63,537 nucleotides of DNA, taken from the NCBI GenBank assembly GCA_002315375.1, contig DCHR01000044.1, forward strand, positions 1 to 63,537, in the 5' to 3' direction. The notes beneath the pieces were generated by a model. That model saw nothing but the letters and a program-made list of their open reading frames with translations, ran no database searches and was not told the origin of the DNA. The translations under genes and the position numbers were made by a program. Source of the stretch: Treponema sp. UBA1747 (GTDB lineage Bacteria; Spirochaetota; Spirochaetia; Treponematales; Treponemataceae). Positions 23,596-32,600 of this stretch are shown here, one piece after another. Position 1 is the stretch's first letter. Each line of letters begins with the position of its first letter.

Positions 23596-26100
23596 ATGCA
23601 GACATCACTTACAGGTAAATGGAACTTAACAGTAAATAAAATCAATTGTGAAGCACAAATCCCGGGAGATTTTCATTCGGCCCTCCTGGAAGGAAAGTTT
23701 ATTCCCGATCCTTATTTCGGTAAAAACGAAGAAACCCTTCAATATCTGAACAAAGCTGATTTTACAATTTCCAGGACTTTCACCTATAAAATCATTAAAA
23801 ACACAAAAGCAATTCTTGAAATAACTTTTGCAGATACAATTTTTTCACTGTTCATCAATGACAAAAAAGCCGGAAGCGGCAACAATATGTTTACAAGACA
23901 CCGTTTTGACATAACAAAATTCCTCCAGAACGGTGAAAACTCCATCAAAATAATCTTCTTCTCTGTAGAAAATGCTGCAGAAAAAGAAGCTGCTAAACTT
24001 ACTTACCCTGTTCCTTACAGTAAAGCAGACATTTATTCTCCAAACAGAAACCTTATCAGAAAAACCCAGTGTCATTCCGGATGGGACTGGGGTCCCTGTC
24101 TCATGGTCAGCGGTATCTACGGAGACATTTTCATCGACACTGTTACAACAGGTCTTTTTGATTCCCTGAAATTGAATTATGAGAAATCAAAGCAGAATAA
24201 AGATTTTGTCTGGAAAGTAAAGGCTGAACTGGAATATGAGTCCTTTGTTGAAGCAGACCGTGATTTTTATTTCGTTGTTTCCGGACCGGATATTGCTGAA
24301 ACTGAAATAAAAAAATCAGTTCATCTTTCAAAAGGGAAAAACACAATTAATTCTGTAATTCCCGTTAAAAATCCTTCTGTCTGGAAAACTTCAACAGAAT
24401 TAAAAGAAGAAGGTCTCGAAGAAAACCCTGTTTATTTCATTTCAATCCGTTTCAAAGGAGAACATAACATCCAGTCGTATACAAAACAGTTCTGTTTCCA
24501 CGATTTGAAATGTGTTTCAAAAAAAGAAAAAAGCGGCGGAAGGTCTTTATACTTTGACAACAATGGAAGAAAAATATTTGCCAAAGGAGCAAACTGGATT
24601 CCTGTAGATGCACTTCCATCCCGCTGGAACTTCGAAACATACTATAAGCTTCTTAAGGCTGCTGTAGATGCAAACATGAACTGTATCCGTGTCTGGGGCG
24701 GAGGAACTTACGAAAAAGACTGCTTTTACGAAATTTGTGACCGTCTTGGACTTATCATATGGCAGGATTTTATGTTTGCCTGTTCTTTATACCCTGTAAC
24801 AAATTCCTTCAAGGAAAATGTACGTGAAGAAATCATATACCAGGTAAACCGGCTCCAGCATCATGCCTGTATCGGCATTTGGTGCGGAAACAACGAAAAC
24901 CTGGGAACCTTAAACTGGTTCTCTGAATCACTGCAGAACAGGGACCGCTACCTTGTAGATTATGACAGACTTTATCAGGGACTTATTGGCCCTATTGTCA
25001 AAGAACTGGACCCTAACCGTCTCTGGTGGCCTACATCGCCATGTGCAGGTCCTGATGACTTTGCAGACAACTGGCACAATGACAACCAGGGGGACATGCA
25101 TTACTGGTCAGTCTGGCATGAAAAAAAGAATTTTTCTGCATATCTGGATATAAAACCACGGTTTGTAAGCGAATTCGGATACGAAAGTATGGTCAGCCTT
25201 GAATGTGTAAAAACCTATTCCACAGAAAAGGACTTGAATTTCACAAGTCCTGTTTCTGAATACCACCAGCGAAGTCCAAGTGGAAATACACTTATGCTTG
25301 AAAGTTTTGCCAGATATTTCAGATTCCCGACAAATTTTGAAAACCAGATTTATCTTAGTCAGGTGCAGCAGGCAGTTGCAATTCAGACTGCAGTAAACTG
25401 GTGGAGAAGTCTGGAACCTTACTGCATGGGATCTATAGTGTGGCAGCTCAATGATGTATGGCCCGGACCATCCTGGAGTTCAATCGAATACGGCGGAAAC
25501 TGGAAACTTCTTCATTATGCCGAAAAAGAAATGTTCGAACCTGTTCATTTAGCTCAGGCAGTTAAGGACAATGCGTACTCAGTTTTTCTTATCAATGATT
25601 ATAAAGAAGACATAAACTGTTCCGTAAAAATTCATTTTATGGATTTCAACGGAAAGAAAGTCAAAAAATCAGAAGTAATAAAAATCCAGGTAAAAAGCGG
25701 AACTTCAAAAGAAGTTTATAAAGGAAACTGCACTGATTCTGAACTGAAAGCAAGCGATTATTTTGTTTTTGCAGAACTTAAGACAAAATCGGGAAACATT
25801 GTTTTTGAAAGTGAAACAACCATATTCCCTTCTCTTTACAAAAAGTGCGAGATTGAAAAACCGGAAATTAAACTTGAATTTACTACAGACAGTTCAAAGA
25901 TTGAAATCACAGTAACTGCACAAAAACCTGCTTTCTTTGTCAGTCTGAACAGTCACGAAGCAAAGGGAACATTTTCTAGGAACTGTTTTACAGTCCTCCC
26001 GAACAAACCGGTTCATGTAAGCTTTATTCCTGAAAATCCGGAAGAACTGAAAAAAGCGTTAAAACTGATGACAGTTAAATCTTTGCGGGATACTTACTAA
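23596..26100 (+). CDS. GH2 beta-mannosidase
   Basis: An 834-residue glycoside hydrolase of family 2, beta-mannosidase type. The N-terminal jelly-roll domain begins LTGKWNLTVN; CHSGWDWGPCL is characteristic of beta-mannosidases. The TIM barrel carries the acid/base Glu434 in WCGNNEN and the nucleophile Glu526 in FVSEFGYES. It removes terminal beta-linked mannose from manno-oligosaccharides. No signal peptide is seen with the chosen start, so it should be cytoplasmic. Start 23596 (MQTSLTGKW) is preferred over an ATG 39 nt upstream because that one lies in the terminator loop; AGGACA provides a ribosome-binding site. It would complete the degradation begun by the GH26 mannanase encoded at 37642-38670. 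Confidence 0.88.
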   Translation: MQTSLTGKWNLTVNKINCEAQIPGDFHSALLEGKFIPDPYFGKNEETLQYLNKADFTISRTFTYKIIKNTKAILEITFADTIFSLFINDKKAGSGNNMFTRHRFDITKFLQNGENSIKIIFFSVENAAEKEAAKLTYPVPYSKADIYSPNRNLIRKTQCHSGWDWGPCLMVSGIYGDIFIDTVTTGLFDSLKLNYEKSKQNKDFVWKVKAELEYESFVEADRDFYFVVSGPDIAETEIKKSVHLSKGKNTINSVIPVKNPSVWKTSTELKEEGLEENPVYFISIRFKGEHNIQSYTKQFCFHDLKCVSKKEKSGGRSLYFDNNGRKIFAKGANWIPVDALPSRWNFETYYKLLKAAVDANMNCIRVWGGGTYEKDCFYEICDRLGLIIWQDFMFACSLYPVTNSFKENVREEIIYQVNRLQHHACIGIWCGNNENLGTLNWFSESLQNRDRYLVDYDRLYQGLIGPIVKELDPNRLWWPTSPCAGPDDFADNWHNDNQGDMHYWSVWHEKKNFSAYLDIKPRFVSEFGYESMVSLECVKTYSTEKDLNFTSPVSEYHQRSPSGNTLMLESFARYFRFPTNFENQIYLSQVQQAVAIQTAVNWWRSLEPYCMGSIVWQLNDVWPGPSWSSIEYGGNWKLLHYAEKEMFEPVHLAQAVKDNAYSVFLINDYKEDINCSVKIHFMDFNGKKVKKSEVIKIQVKSGTSKEVYKGNCTDSELKASDYFVFAELKTKSGNIVFESETTIFPSLYKKCEIEKPEIKLEFTTDSSKIEITVTAQKPAFFVSLNSHEAKGTFSRNCFTVLPNKPVHVSFIPENPEELKKALKLMTVKSLRDTY

Positions 26101-26116
26101 AACAAGCAGAGGATAA

Positions 26117-27442
26117 TTAATCCTCATTGATTGCGCTTTCGAATTTTGTGTAACCGGCCAGGAAAATTAAATCAACCTCGCCGGTCATACCGTTACGCTG
26201 TTTTGCTACGATAAGTTTTGCATCCTGTACTGCATTTTTTTCATCCAGAGCTTTACGGTCTCGGTGAAGGAACATTACAACGTCCGCATCCTGTTCAATG
26301 GAACCTGAACCTCGCAGCTGTGCCAGGTTTGGTTCCTGTCCTTCGGCATCACGGCTAACCTGACAGAGAACAATAATCGGAATTTCAAGTTCACGGGCCA
26401 GTGCCTTCAATGATTTTGAAATTTCAGAAATCTGTTCATATACAGGAGCATTTGCGTTTTCAGTTGCAATAAGTCCTATATAGTCTATGAAAATAATCTG
26501 AACGTCGTGGGCCACTTTCATTCGTCTTGCCATAGCACGCAAATCCAGAAGCTTCATATTCGGAGTATCAACGATGTACAATGGAGCATTGAAACATCTT
26601 CCTGCCGCATCCTGAAGTTTCTTGAATTCTGCGAGAGAAAGCTGACCGCTTCTTAATTTGCCTGAAGGAATTCTTGCTTCCTGGGAAAGTAAACGCTGTC
26701 CGATCGATTCATAAGGCATTTCCAGAGAAAAGAATCCGCATGGTATTTTCTTTTCTACTGCAATATTCTGCATCATACTCAAGGCAAATGCGGTCTTACC
26801 GATAGAAGGTCGGGCACCAATAATAATCATTTCCTGTTTCTGGAAACCACAGGTCATTGAATCGAGTTTTGCATAACCCGATGGAACACCTGTAAACTGC
26901 TGGTTACTCTTGCTTCGCTGGTCAATCAATTCGATGGTTCTTGTCATTACGTCCTGCATCGAATAGATTGTTGTTGTTTCATTCCGTTCATTAAGGGCAA
27001 AAATCTTTTGTTCCGCTTCACCCAATAAATCGCCGCTTTCACGGGAAACTTCAAAAGCAGAACTTCTCATTTCGGATGCAATTTTTATCAGGTCACGACG
27101 GGTTGAACGGTCCAGAACAATTTTGGCGTAATATTCGATATTGGCACTTGATGGAACTGTATCAGTCAGGGATGCAATATAAGCAGTTCCCCCTGCCTGT
27201 TCAAGTTTTCCGAGTTTTGTAAGTTCATTAATCAGAGCCAGAATATCGCCTTTGATATTATGTTTAAAAAGAGACATCAGTCCTTCAAAAATTACCTGAT
27301 TTTGAAGAGAATAAAATCTTTCAGGACGAAGTAAATTTATTACCTCTCCCATTGCTCCCCAGTCAAGGAGAAGAGCGCCTAATACAGCCTGTTCAGCTTC
27401 AATACTATGCGGTGGTATTTTATCTTTCAAATCAATTTCCAT
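26117..27442 (-). CDS. dnaB: Replicative DNA helicase DnaB
   Basis: A 441-residue hexameric replicative helicase. The N-terminal DnaB domain starts IPPHSIEAEQAVLGALLLD; the RecA-like motor has Walker A GARPSIGKTAF, the following FSLEMP, Walker B IIFIDYIGLI and the QVSRD arginine-finger region; QLRGSGSIEQDADVVMFLHR is the family's late motif. It unwinds DNA ahead of the replisome. It is the last gene of the rpsF-ssb-rpsR-rplI-dnaB cluster, conserved in many bacteria. No intein is present. RBS AAGGGA lies upstream of the ATG. Confidence 0.97.
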   Translation of the reverse strand: MEIDLKDKIPPHSIEAEQAVLGALLLDWGAMGEVINLLRPERFYSLQNQVIFEGLMSLFKHNIKGDILALINELTKLGKLEQAGGTAYIASLTDTVPSSANIEYYAKIVLDRSTRRDLIKIASEMRSSAFEVSRESGDLLGEAEQKIFALNERNETTTIYSMQDVMTRTIELIDQRSKSNQQFTGVPSGYAKLDSMTCGFQKQEMIIIGARPSIGKTAFALSMMQNIAVEKKIPCGFFSLEMPYESIGQRLLSQEARIPSGKLRSGQLSLAEFKKLQDAAGRCFNAPLYIVDTPNMKLLDLRAMARRMKVAHDVQIIFIDYIGLIATENANAPVYEQISEISKSLKALARELEIPIIVLCQVSRDAEGQEPNLAQLRGSGSIEQDADVVMFLHRDRKALDEKNAVQDAKLIVAKQRNGMTGEVDLIFLAGYTKFESAINED

Positions 27443-27504
27443 TTTTATCCCTTATTAAACACACTACTATACTATGTACATCGCATCAACTGATATTCCA
27501 CAGG

Positions 27505-27513
27505 TTATCCACA
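27505..27513 (+). promoter_or_regulatory. Perfect DnaA box upstream of dnaB
   Basis: TTATCCACA, identical to the E. coli consensus DnaA box, about 65 bp upstream of the dnaB start codon, with a second degenerate TATTCCACA 11 bp away (27494-27502). It may be regulatory or chance. Confidence 0.4.
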
Positions 27514-27533
27514 ATGCACTCCCCATAAACAAT

Positions 27534-27562
27534 AAAAGCCAGCTGTATTACAGCCGGCTTTT
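27534..27562 (-). terminator. Hairpin between rplI and dnaB
   Basis: AAAAGCCGGCTGTA-A-TACAGCTGGCTTTT read on the minus strand, a stem of about 14 bp with one G-U pair and a short T-run. It lies 22 bp after the rplI stop and before dnaB, so it probably terminates or attenuates ribosomal-protein transcription ahead of the helicase gene. The symmetric A/T ends make it potentially bidirectional. Confidence 0.7.
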
Positions 27563-27583
27563 ACAAATTAATCAGAAAACTGA

Positions 27584-28102
27584 TTATTCAGCTTTTTCTT
27601 CTGCTGGAGCTTCTTCAGCTTTTTTTGCTGGAGCAGCTTTTGCAGTGTTTTCATTTTCCTGTGGTTTTACAACAACTTTAACTTCAGCAGTCTGTGCTTC
27701 GTAAAGTTTAACTGTAACTTTGTATGAACCAACAGCTTTAATTGCGCTTCCGGCAATTTCAATGCGTTTGCGTTCAATTTCGTATCCCTGTTTTGCAAGT
27801 GCATCAGCAACAACAGAGTTTGTAACAGAACCGAAAAGTTTTCCGTTTGCTCCGGCTGGCATAACCAGTTCCAGTTCAAATCCTTCGAGTTTTTCTTTAA
27901 GAGAAGCAGAATCCTTTCTCTTCTGTTCTTTACGTGCTTCAATTTCAGCTTTTTTTGCTTCAAAGATAGCTACTGTAGCTTCATTGTAAGGTACAGCCAG
28001 ATCACGTGGAAGAAGGTAGTTGCGGGCATATCCGTTAGCAACGTTTTTTACATCGCCTTCTTCACCAAGATGTTTAACATCAACATTAAGAATTACTTTC
28101 AT
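27584..28102 (-). CDS. rplI: 50S ribosomal protein L9 with charged C-terminal tail
   Basis: A 172-residue L9. The N-terminal domain begins MKVILNVDVKHLGEEGDVKN and has the hallmark NGYARNYLLPRDLA; a connecting helix (FEAKKAEIEARKEQKRKD) leads to the C-terminal domain. The last 25 residues or so are an additional Ala/Glu/Lys-rich tail (KAAPAKKAEEAPAEEKAE) beyond the usual length of about 150. L9 binds 23S rRNA at the base of the L1 stalk. RBS AGGAG is 8 nt upstream of the ATG and could be paired in an upstream hairpin. Confidence 0.95.
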   Translation of the reverse strand: MKVILNVDVKHLGEEGDVKNVANGYARNYLLPRDLAVPYNEATVAIFEAKKAEIEARKEQKRKDSASLKEKLEGFELELVMPAGANGKLFGSVTNSVVADALAKQGYEIERKRIEIAGSAIKAVGSYKVTVKLYEAQTAEVKVVVKPQENENTAKAAPAKKAEEAPAEEKAE

Positions 28103-28107
28103 TTTAC

Positions 28108-28165
28108 AAGCTCCTGAATTTTTTTTCGGTTTTATAACCGGCTTCGGAGATTACAACCAGGAGTT
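28108..28165 (-). promoter_or_regulatory. Potential RBS-sequestering hairpin before rplI
   Basis: On the minus strand CTCCTG (28158-28163) can pair with CAGGAG (28111-28116), which contains the rplI ribosome-binding site. An inner hairpin CGGTT-ATAA-AACCG (28127-28140) lies between them. Translational control is an inference from this pairing. Confidence 0.3.
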
Positions 28166-28200
28166 GGCGTATCCCCTATTATTTTCAATTAGATACTGAA

Positions 28201-28524
28201 TTAGTCAGCAACGTATGGAAGCAGACAAATTGTGCGTGCACATTTGATTGCTTTAGCAAGTTCACGCTGGTGTTTTGAACATGTACCAGTGATACGACGT
28301 GGAAGAATCTTACCGCGTTCTGTCATGTAGCGGCGAAGATTGTCAGCTTCTTTATAGTCGATTTTTGCTTTGTTTGCACAGAAGCGGCAAACCTTCTTAC
28401 GATAGAAAGTTTTTGCTTTGCGTGCGTCGCGATCTTCTTCGCGTCCTTCAGATTCTGCTGCAGGAGCAGACATAACTGCTTCCTGAGACATTTCTACTTT
28501 TTCTTCAATCATTTCTTCAGACAT
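28201..28524 (-). CDS. rpsR: 30S ribosomal protein S18, zinc-binding form
   Basis: A 107-residue S18. The core YRKKVCRFC..., DYKEADNLRRYMTERGKIL, PRRITGTCSKHQRELA and KCARTICLLPY is canonical. Cysteines in CRFC, TGTC and KCAR suggest the C+ zinc-binding form. About 35 N-terminal residues (acidic, EEMIEEKVEMSQEA) precede the core and are not usual. S18 pairs with S6 on the 30S platform; the S6 gene is at the head of the same operon. Confidence 0.95.
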   Translation of the reverse strand: MSEEMIEEKVEMSQEAVMSAPAAESEGREEDRDARKAKTFYRKKVCRFCANKAKIDYKEADNLRRYMTERGKILPRRITGTCSKHQRELAKAIKCARTICLLPYVAD

Positions 28525-28553
28525 ATTTGTCTCCTGTTATCTGTAATTTCAAA

Positions 28554-29093
28554 TTAGAATGGAATATCTTCCGGGAAATCACTTCCTGTACCACCGAAAG
28601 ACCCACCGTTATCAAAACCACCTGAATAAGAAGGTGCTGGCTGACTATTCTGCTGGAATACTGGTGCACCCCCGGCAAATGAATTATTGTTATTAAATCC
28701 GTTATTGCCACCGAAGCCTGAATTATTAAATCCGGCTCCATTATTTCCACCATCGTTTCTTCCGCCAAGAAGCTGTACATTATTGGCAGTAATTGTTACT
28801 TTACTGAATTTCTGCCCGTCTTTTTCCCAGCGATCCTGTTTTAAGAAACCTTCGACAGCAATCTGTTTACCTTTTGTAAGGTATGGTTTCAGATTTTCTG
28901 CCTGTTTTCCCCAGATTGTTACATCAAAGTAACTTACTTCATCAACCCAAGCATCACCATTTTTACGGCTTCTATTAACAGCAATACTTACATTTGCTCT
29001 GCACTGACCGTTTCCGACATAACCGAAACTTCTGTCATCAAGATCTCTTGTAAGACGTCCAATAAGAATAACACTATTGATATCTGTTGCCAT
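28554..29093 (-). CDS. ssb: Single-stranded DNA-binding protein
   Basis: A 179-residue SSB. The OB fold spans residues 1-110 (INSVILIGRLTRDLDDRSF, KQAENLKPYLTKGKQIAVEG). The linker is Gly/Asn-rich (NNGFNNNNSFAGG) and the chain ends in the acidic partner-binding tip DFPEDIPF. It forms tetramers that coat single-stranded DNA during replication and repair. Located between rpsF and rpsR as in many bacteria. Confidence 0.96.
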   Translation of the reverse strand: MATDINSVILIGRLTRDLDDRSFGYVGNGQCRANVSIAVNRSRKNGDAWVDEVSYFDVTIWGKQAENLKPYLTKGKQIAVEGFLKQDRWEKDGQKFSKVTITANNVQLLGGRNDGGNNGAGFNNSGFGGNNGFNNNNSFAGGAPVFQQNSQPAPSYSGGFDNGGSFGGTGSDFPEDIPF

Positions 29094-29123
29094 TTGAATC
29101 CTCCAGGTGATAATTTACTGAAT

Positions 29124-29408
29124 TTATTTGTTATCGAGTCTTACAAACTGTGCTTTCAACAGATTATTTGTAATCATAAACTGTTTTTCGATATCAGCGA
29201 TTTTTTCTGGATTTACGTTCAGATTGAAAAGAACGAAACGGCCTTTCTTGTTTTTAGCAATTTCGTAGCAAAGATCACGGTCACCGAAGAGTTTTTCTTC
29301 TGTGATTTCAGCACCGAAGTCTGCCAGTACTTTGCGTACATCTTCAGTACCTTTTTTTGACTTTTCCTCATCGAGTGGGAAAATTGTCATAAGTTCATAC
29401 TTTCTCAT
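29124..29408 (-). CDS. rpsF: 30S ribosomal protein S6
   Basis: A 94-residue S6, start set at 29408 (MRKYELMTIFPLDEE), where S6 proteins normally begin and where AGGAG lies 7 nt upstream. A longer open frame to 29507 would run through the leader RNA and is rejected. The core includes YEIAKNKKGRFVLFNL and a C terminus QFVRLDNK. S6 binds 16S rRNA together with S18. First gene of the operon, preceded by a probable autoregulatory leader. Confidence 0.95.
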   Translation of the reverse strand: MRKYELMTIFPLDEEKSKKGTEDVRKVLADFGAEITEEKLFGDRDLCYEIAKNKKGRFVLFNLNVNPEKIADIEKQFMITNNLLKAQFVRLDNK

Positions 29409-29445
29409 AAGTATTCTCCTATAAACCTTTTTAAGGTTTTTTAAC

Positions 29446-29498
29446 AGGAGGCGGTTAAATACCTGATCAGGAACAACGTTTCTTTCAGGTAACCTCCT
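29446..29498 (-). ncRNA. Probable S6:S18 leader RNA of the rpsF operon
   Basis: Read on the minus strand, an outer stem AGGAGG/CCTCCT encloses an inner stem TACCTGA/TCAGGTA. The 3' side of the internal loop between them is TTTAACCG, with CCG (29452-29454) directly next to the outer stem. This is the arrangement described for the S6:S18-binding leader motif, in which a CCG in an asymmetric bulge between two helices is contacted by the protein pair. It lies between the promoter and rpsF, the expected place for feedback control. The structure was folded by eye. Confidence 0.65.
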
Positions 29499-29544
29499 TT
29501 TGGACAAGGAAGTTCAATAAATGAACTCCAAGGGGTGTTTGTTT

Positions 29545-29573
29545 ATAATATATGAAATAGAAAATCAGGTCAA
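29545..29573 (-). promoter_or_regulatory. Promoter of the rpsF-ssb-rpsR-rplI operon
   Basis: On the minus strand TTGACC (29568-29573), a 17-nt spacer and TATTAT (29545-29550). It gives a leader of about 130 nt that contains the S6:S18 motif. Confidence 0.75.
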
Positions 29574-29604
29574 TATAACCTTTTCCTCCCATATTACTTT
29601 ATTA

Positions 29605-32600
29605 TCACTTAACTAACTGAATAATTGAAAGCACAACTGCAGCAGATGAACATAATGAAGTAATAATCGTAAGCCATGGAGTAACGTTCTGGTTTATCAA
29701 ATATGTCAGACGGTCAGATTTTGCATTAATTGTTGTTTCCGGAAGAATCGTATCTTTCTTAGAAAGTTTATTTCCGTTTACGTCACGAATTTCTACAGAA
29801 GATCCTATATTCTTTGTTTCAATGAAACCACCGGCAAGACCAATATAATATTCCCAGTCACGGTCTGGAATATATGGATATCTTCCAGGATTCTGAACTG
29901 CACCGGATACAGTCACATAGTTGAGTTTGAATGGAATACGGAGCAAATCGTAAGGCTGAACAATTTCATCAGAAAAATAACTTCTGTCATAAAGAATCTT
30001 GTTAATATCAATCTGAATTGTTGTATTTCCGCGGATAATGTAAGCATGATCCAAGTCAGCGGTAGATGCAAAGTATTTTGCATATCTTCGGATTAAATAT
30101 GCATAGTTGGTGTCATTATCAAAACGGACAGTAAGCTTATCCATTTCAGCAACAGCAACAGCTTTTTCAGATTCCGCACTACTCAATGCCCCTTCAATAA
30201 ACATAACAGGACGCAAATCAGTAATTGCGGTAATTAAAACAGAGTCATGATCTTTCAGTTCAAGATTTTCTTCAATATTTTTTTCTGTAAGATAAACTGT
30301 ATTTGAGTTTTTATCCGAGGTATTGTATCTGATTAATTCGATACGGCTGGTATCTGCAAAATCGGAAAGTCCACCGCCATAATAGTCAACCAGTTCCTTA
30401 AGGTTTTCTCCTTCAAGAAGTTCATATACATCTGGTCTTTCTACAGCTCCTCTTATGGTAACCTTTCTTTCTACGCGTTTTACAGTTACTGTTTCACCCG
30501 CCTTTATATACGGATTCTGAGACATATCACCGAAACGCTTTGCCTTGAAAAGGTCATATACTTTCTTTGTACCGTCTATTGATGTTACTTCAACATTGCG
30601 GACTGAAGAATAATTTGTAAGGATTGGAGAATTAATTTCAGAAGCATCCAGAGCATCTGTTTTTAGAATTGTTGAAAGGCGAACCATTGGCCAGGCTGTT
30701 CTTTCAAAAGACTGAACTACTTCACCTGTTACAAAAATTGTATTGTATGCCTGCTGGAACGGTACATGCATAATATCTTCGTCCTCAACAAAATACTCGC
30801 TGACATAAGTAGCATCATAAATAACTTTTTCTGCATCAATCCACAACTGTGAATCGTTTCTTTCTATATAAATATTTGCCAGATCAGAATAACTGTTGAA
30901 AATACCTTTATTTGCCCTGATAAAGTTTGCATAGTTGGTTCCCGGAAGGAAGGTTATTGCTCTCTTAAGCAGTGTATTCGGGTTACGGTCGGAATCCCTG
31001 TACACCTCTCCAGTAATAGGAGTATCGATAATTCCTTCGACAGTGATATAATGCTTTTCACTGGTAAGTCCTGCGATATAAACGGAATCCCGATTATTAA
31101 GAACAAATCCAGAATCAATATCTTTTTCATTAAGGTAAATTGTTTTTCCGCTGTCTCCTTCATTTCCTTCAATGTACCTGTTTAAAGAAATTCTTGAAGT
31201 ATCTGCCAGATCTGTAAGACCGCCACCATAATATTCAACAAGTTCTTTAAGGTTTTCCCCTTCAAGAAGTTCATATACATCAGGTCTTTCTACAGCACCA
31301 TTAATTGTTACTTTTCTTTCAACACGCTTTACGGTTACTGTTTCTCCGGCCTTTATATAAGGGTTCTGTGACATATCCCCGAAACGCTTTGCCTTGAAAA
31401 GGTCATATACTTTCTTTGTTCCGTCTATTGATGTTACTTCAACATTGCGGACTGAAGAATAATTTGTAAGGATTGGAGAATTGGTTTCAGAAGCATCCAG
31501 AGCATCTGTTCTAAGTACTGTTGAAAGGCGAACCATAGGCCATGCGGTTCGTTCAAAAGACTGCACAACTTCACCGGTTACAAAAATTGTATTGTAGGCC
31601 TGCTGGAACGGTACATGCATAATGTCTCCGTCCTCAACAAAATACTCGCTGACATAAGTTGCATCATAAATAACTTTTTCTGCATCAATCCACAGCTGAG
31701 AATCATTTCTTTCTATATAAATATTGGCAAGATCAGAATAATTGTTGAAAATACCTTTATTTGTCCTGATAAAGTTTGCATAATTGGTTCCCGGAAGGAA
31801 GGTTATTGCTCTTTTAAGCAGAGTATTAGGATTACGGTCGGAATCCTTGTAAACATCACCGGTTATAGGTGCATCGATAATTCCTTCGATAGTTATATAA
31901 TGCTTTTCACTTGTAAGCCCTGCAATATAAACGTAATCCCTATTATTAAGAACAAATCCAGAATTAATATCTTTTTCATTAAGGTAAATTGTTTTTCCGC
32001 TGTCTCCCTCATTTCCTTCAATGTATCTGTTTAAAGAAATTCTTGAAGTATCTGCCAGATCTGTAAGTCCGCCACCATAATATTCAATCAGTTCCTTAAG
32101 GTTTTCATCCTTCATCAATTCATATGTACCTGGTCTTTCTACTGCACCTGAAAGAGTTACCTTTCTTTTGATTCTATTAACTGTAATTACATCGCCTGGA
32201 CGAACATAAGGATCCTGAGAAAGGTCCCCCAATCTGGAAGCCTTGAAAAGGTCATAAGTTCTTTTTTTACCGTTTGCAGAAGTAATAGTAATATCTCTGT
32301 TTGAAGAATACTTTGTAAAAGTTCCGCTAACAACAGAAGAAAGTCTTGTCAAAGCCCAGGATTCCTTTATTTCAGTCTGCTTTACTTCTCCGTTTACAGT
32401 TACTGAAAAAACAGCTGGCGAAACCAGAACAAACTGAACTCCACTGAGAGGATAGTTCTTGGATACAATATCTTCAACCTGTTTCTTCAACTGTACAAAG
32501 GTCCAGCCCTGAACATTCAGCACTGCAAGATTTGCAACACGGAATTTATAGGTTGAATCAAGTGAAATTGTATAAGTAACAGGTGTTGTTCCTGCGGCAA

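Noticed and set aside
26110..26127. GAGGAT-AATTA-ATCCTC hairpin between the mannosidase and dnaB stops
   Set aside because: Only a 6-bp stem without a T-run, and it overlaps the dnaB stop; not enough for a terminator call.
29409..29507. N-terminal extension of S6
   Set aside because: The extra codons fall inside the leader RNA, and S6 proteins begin at MRKYEL-type sequence.
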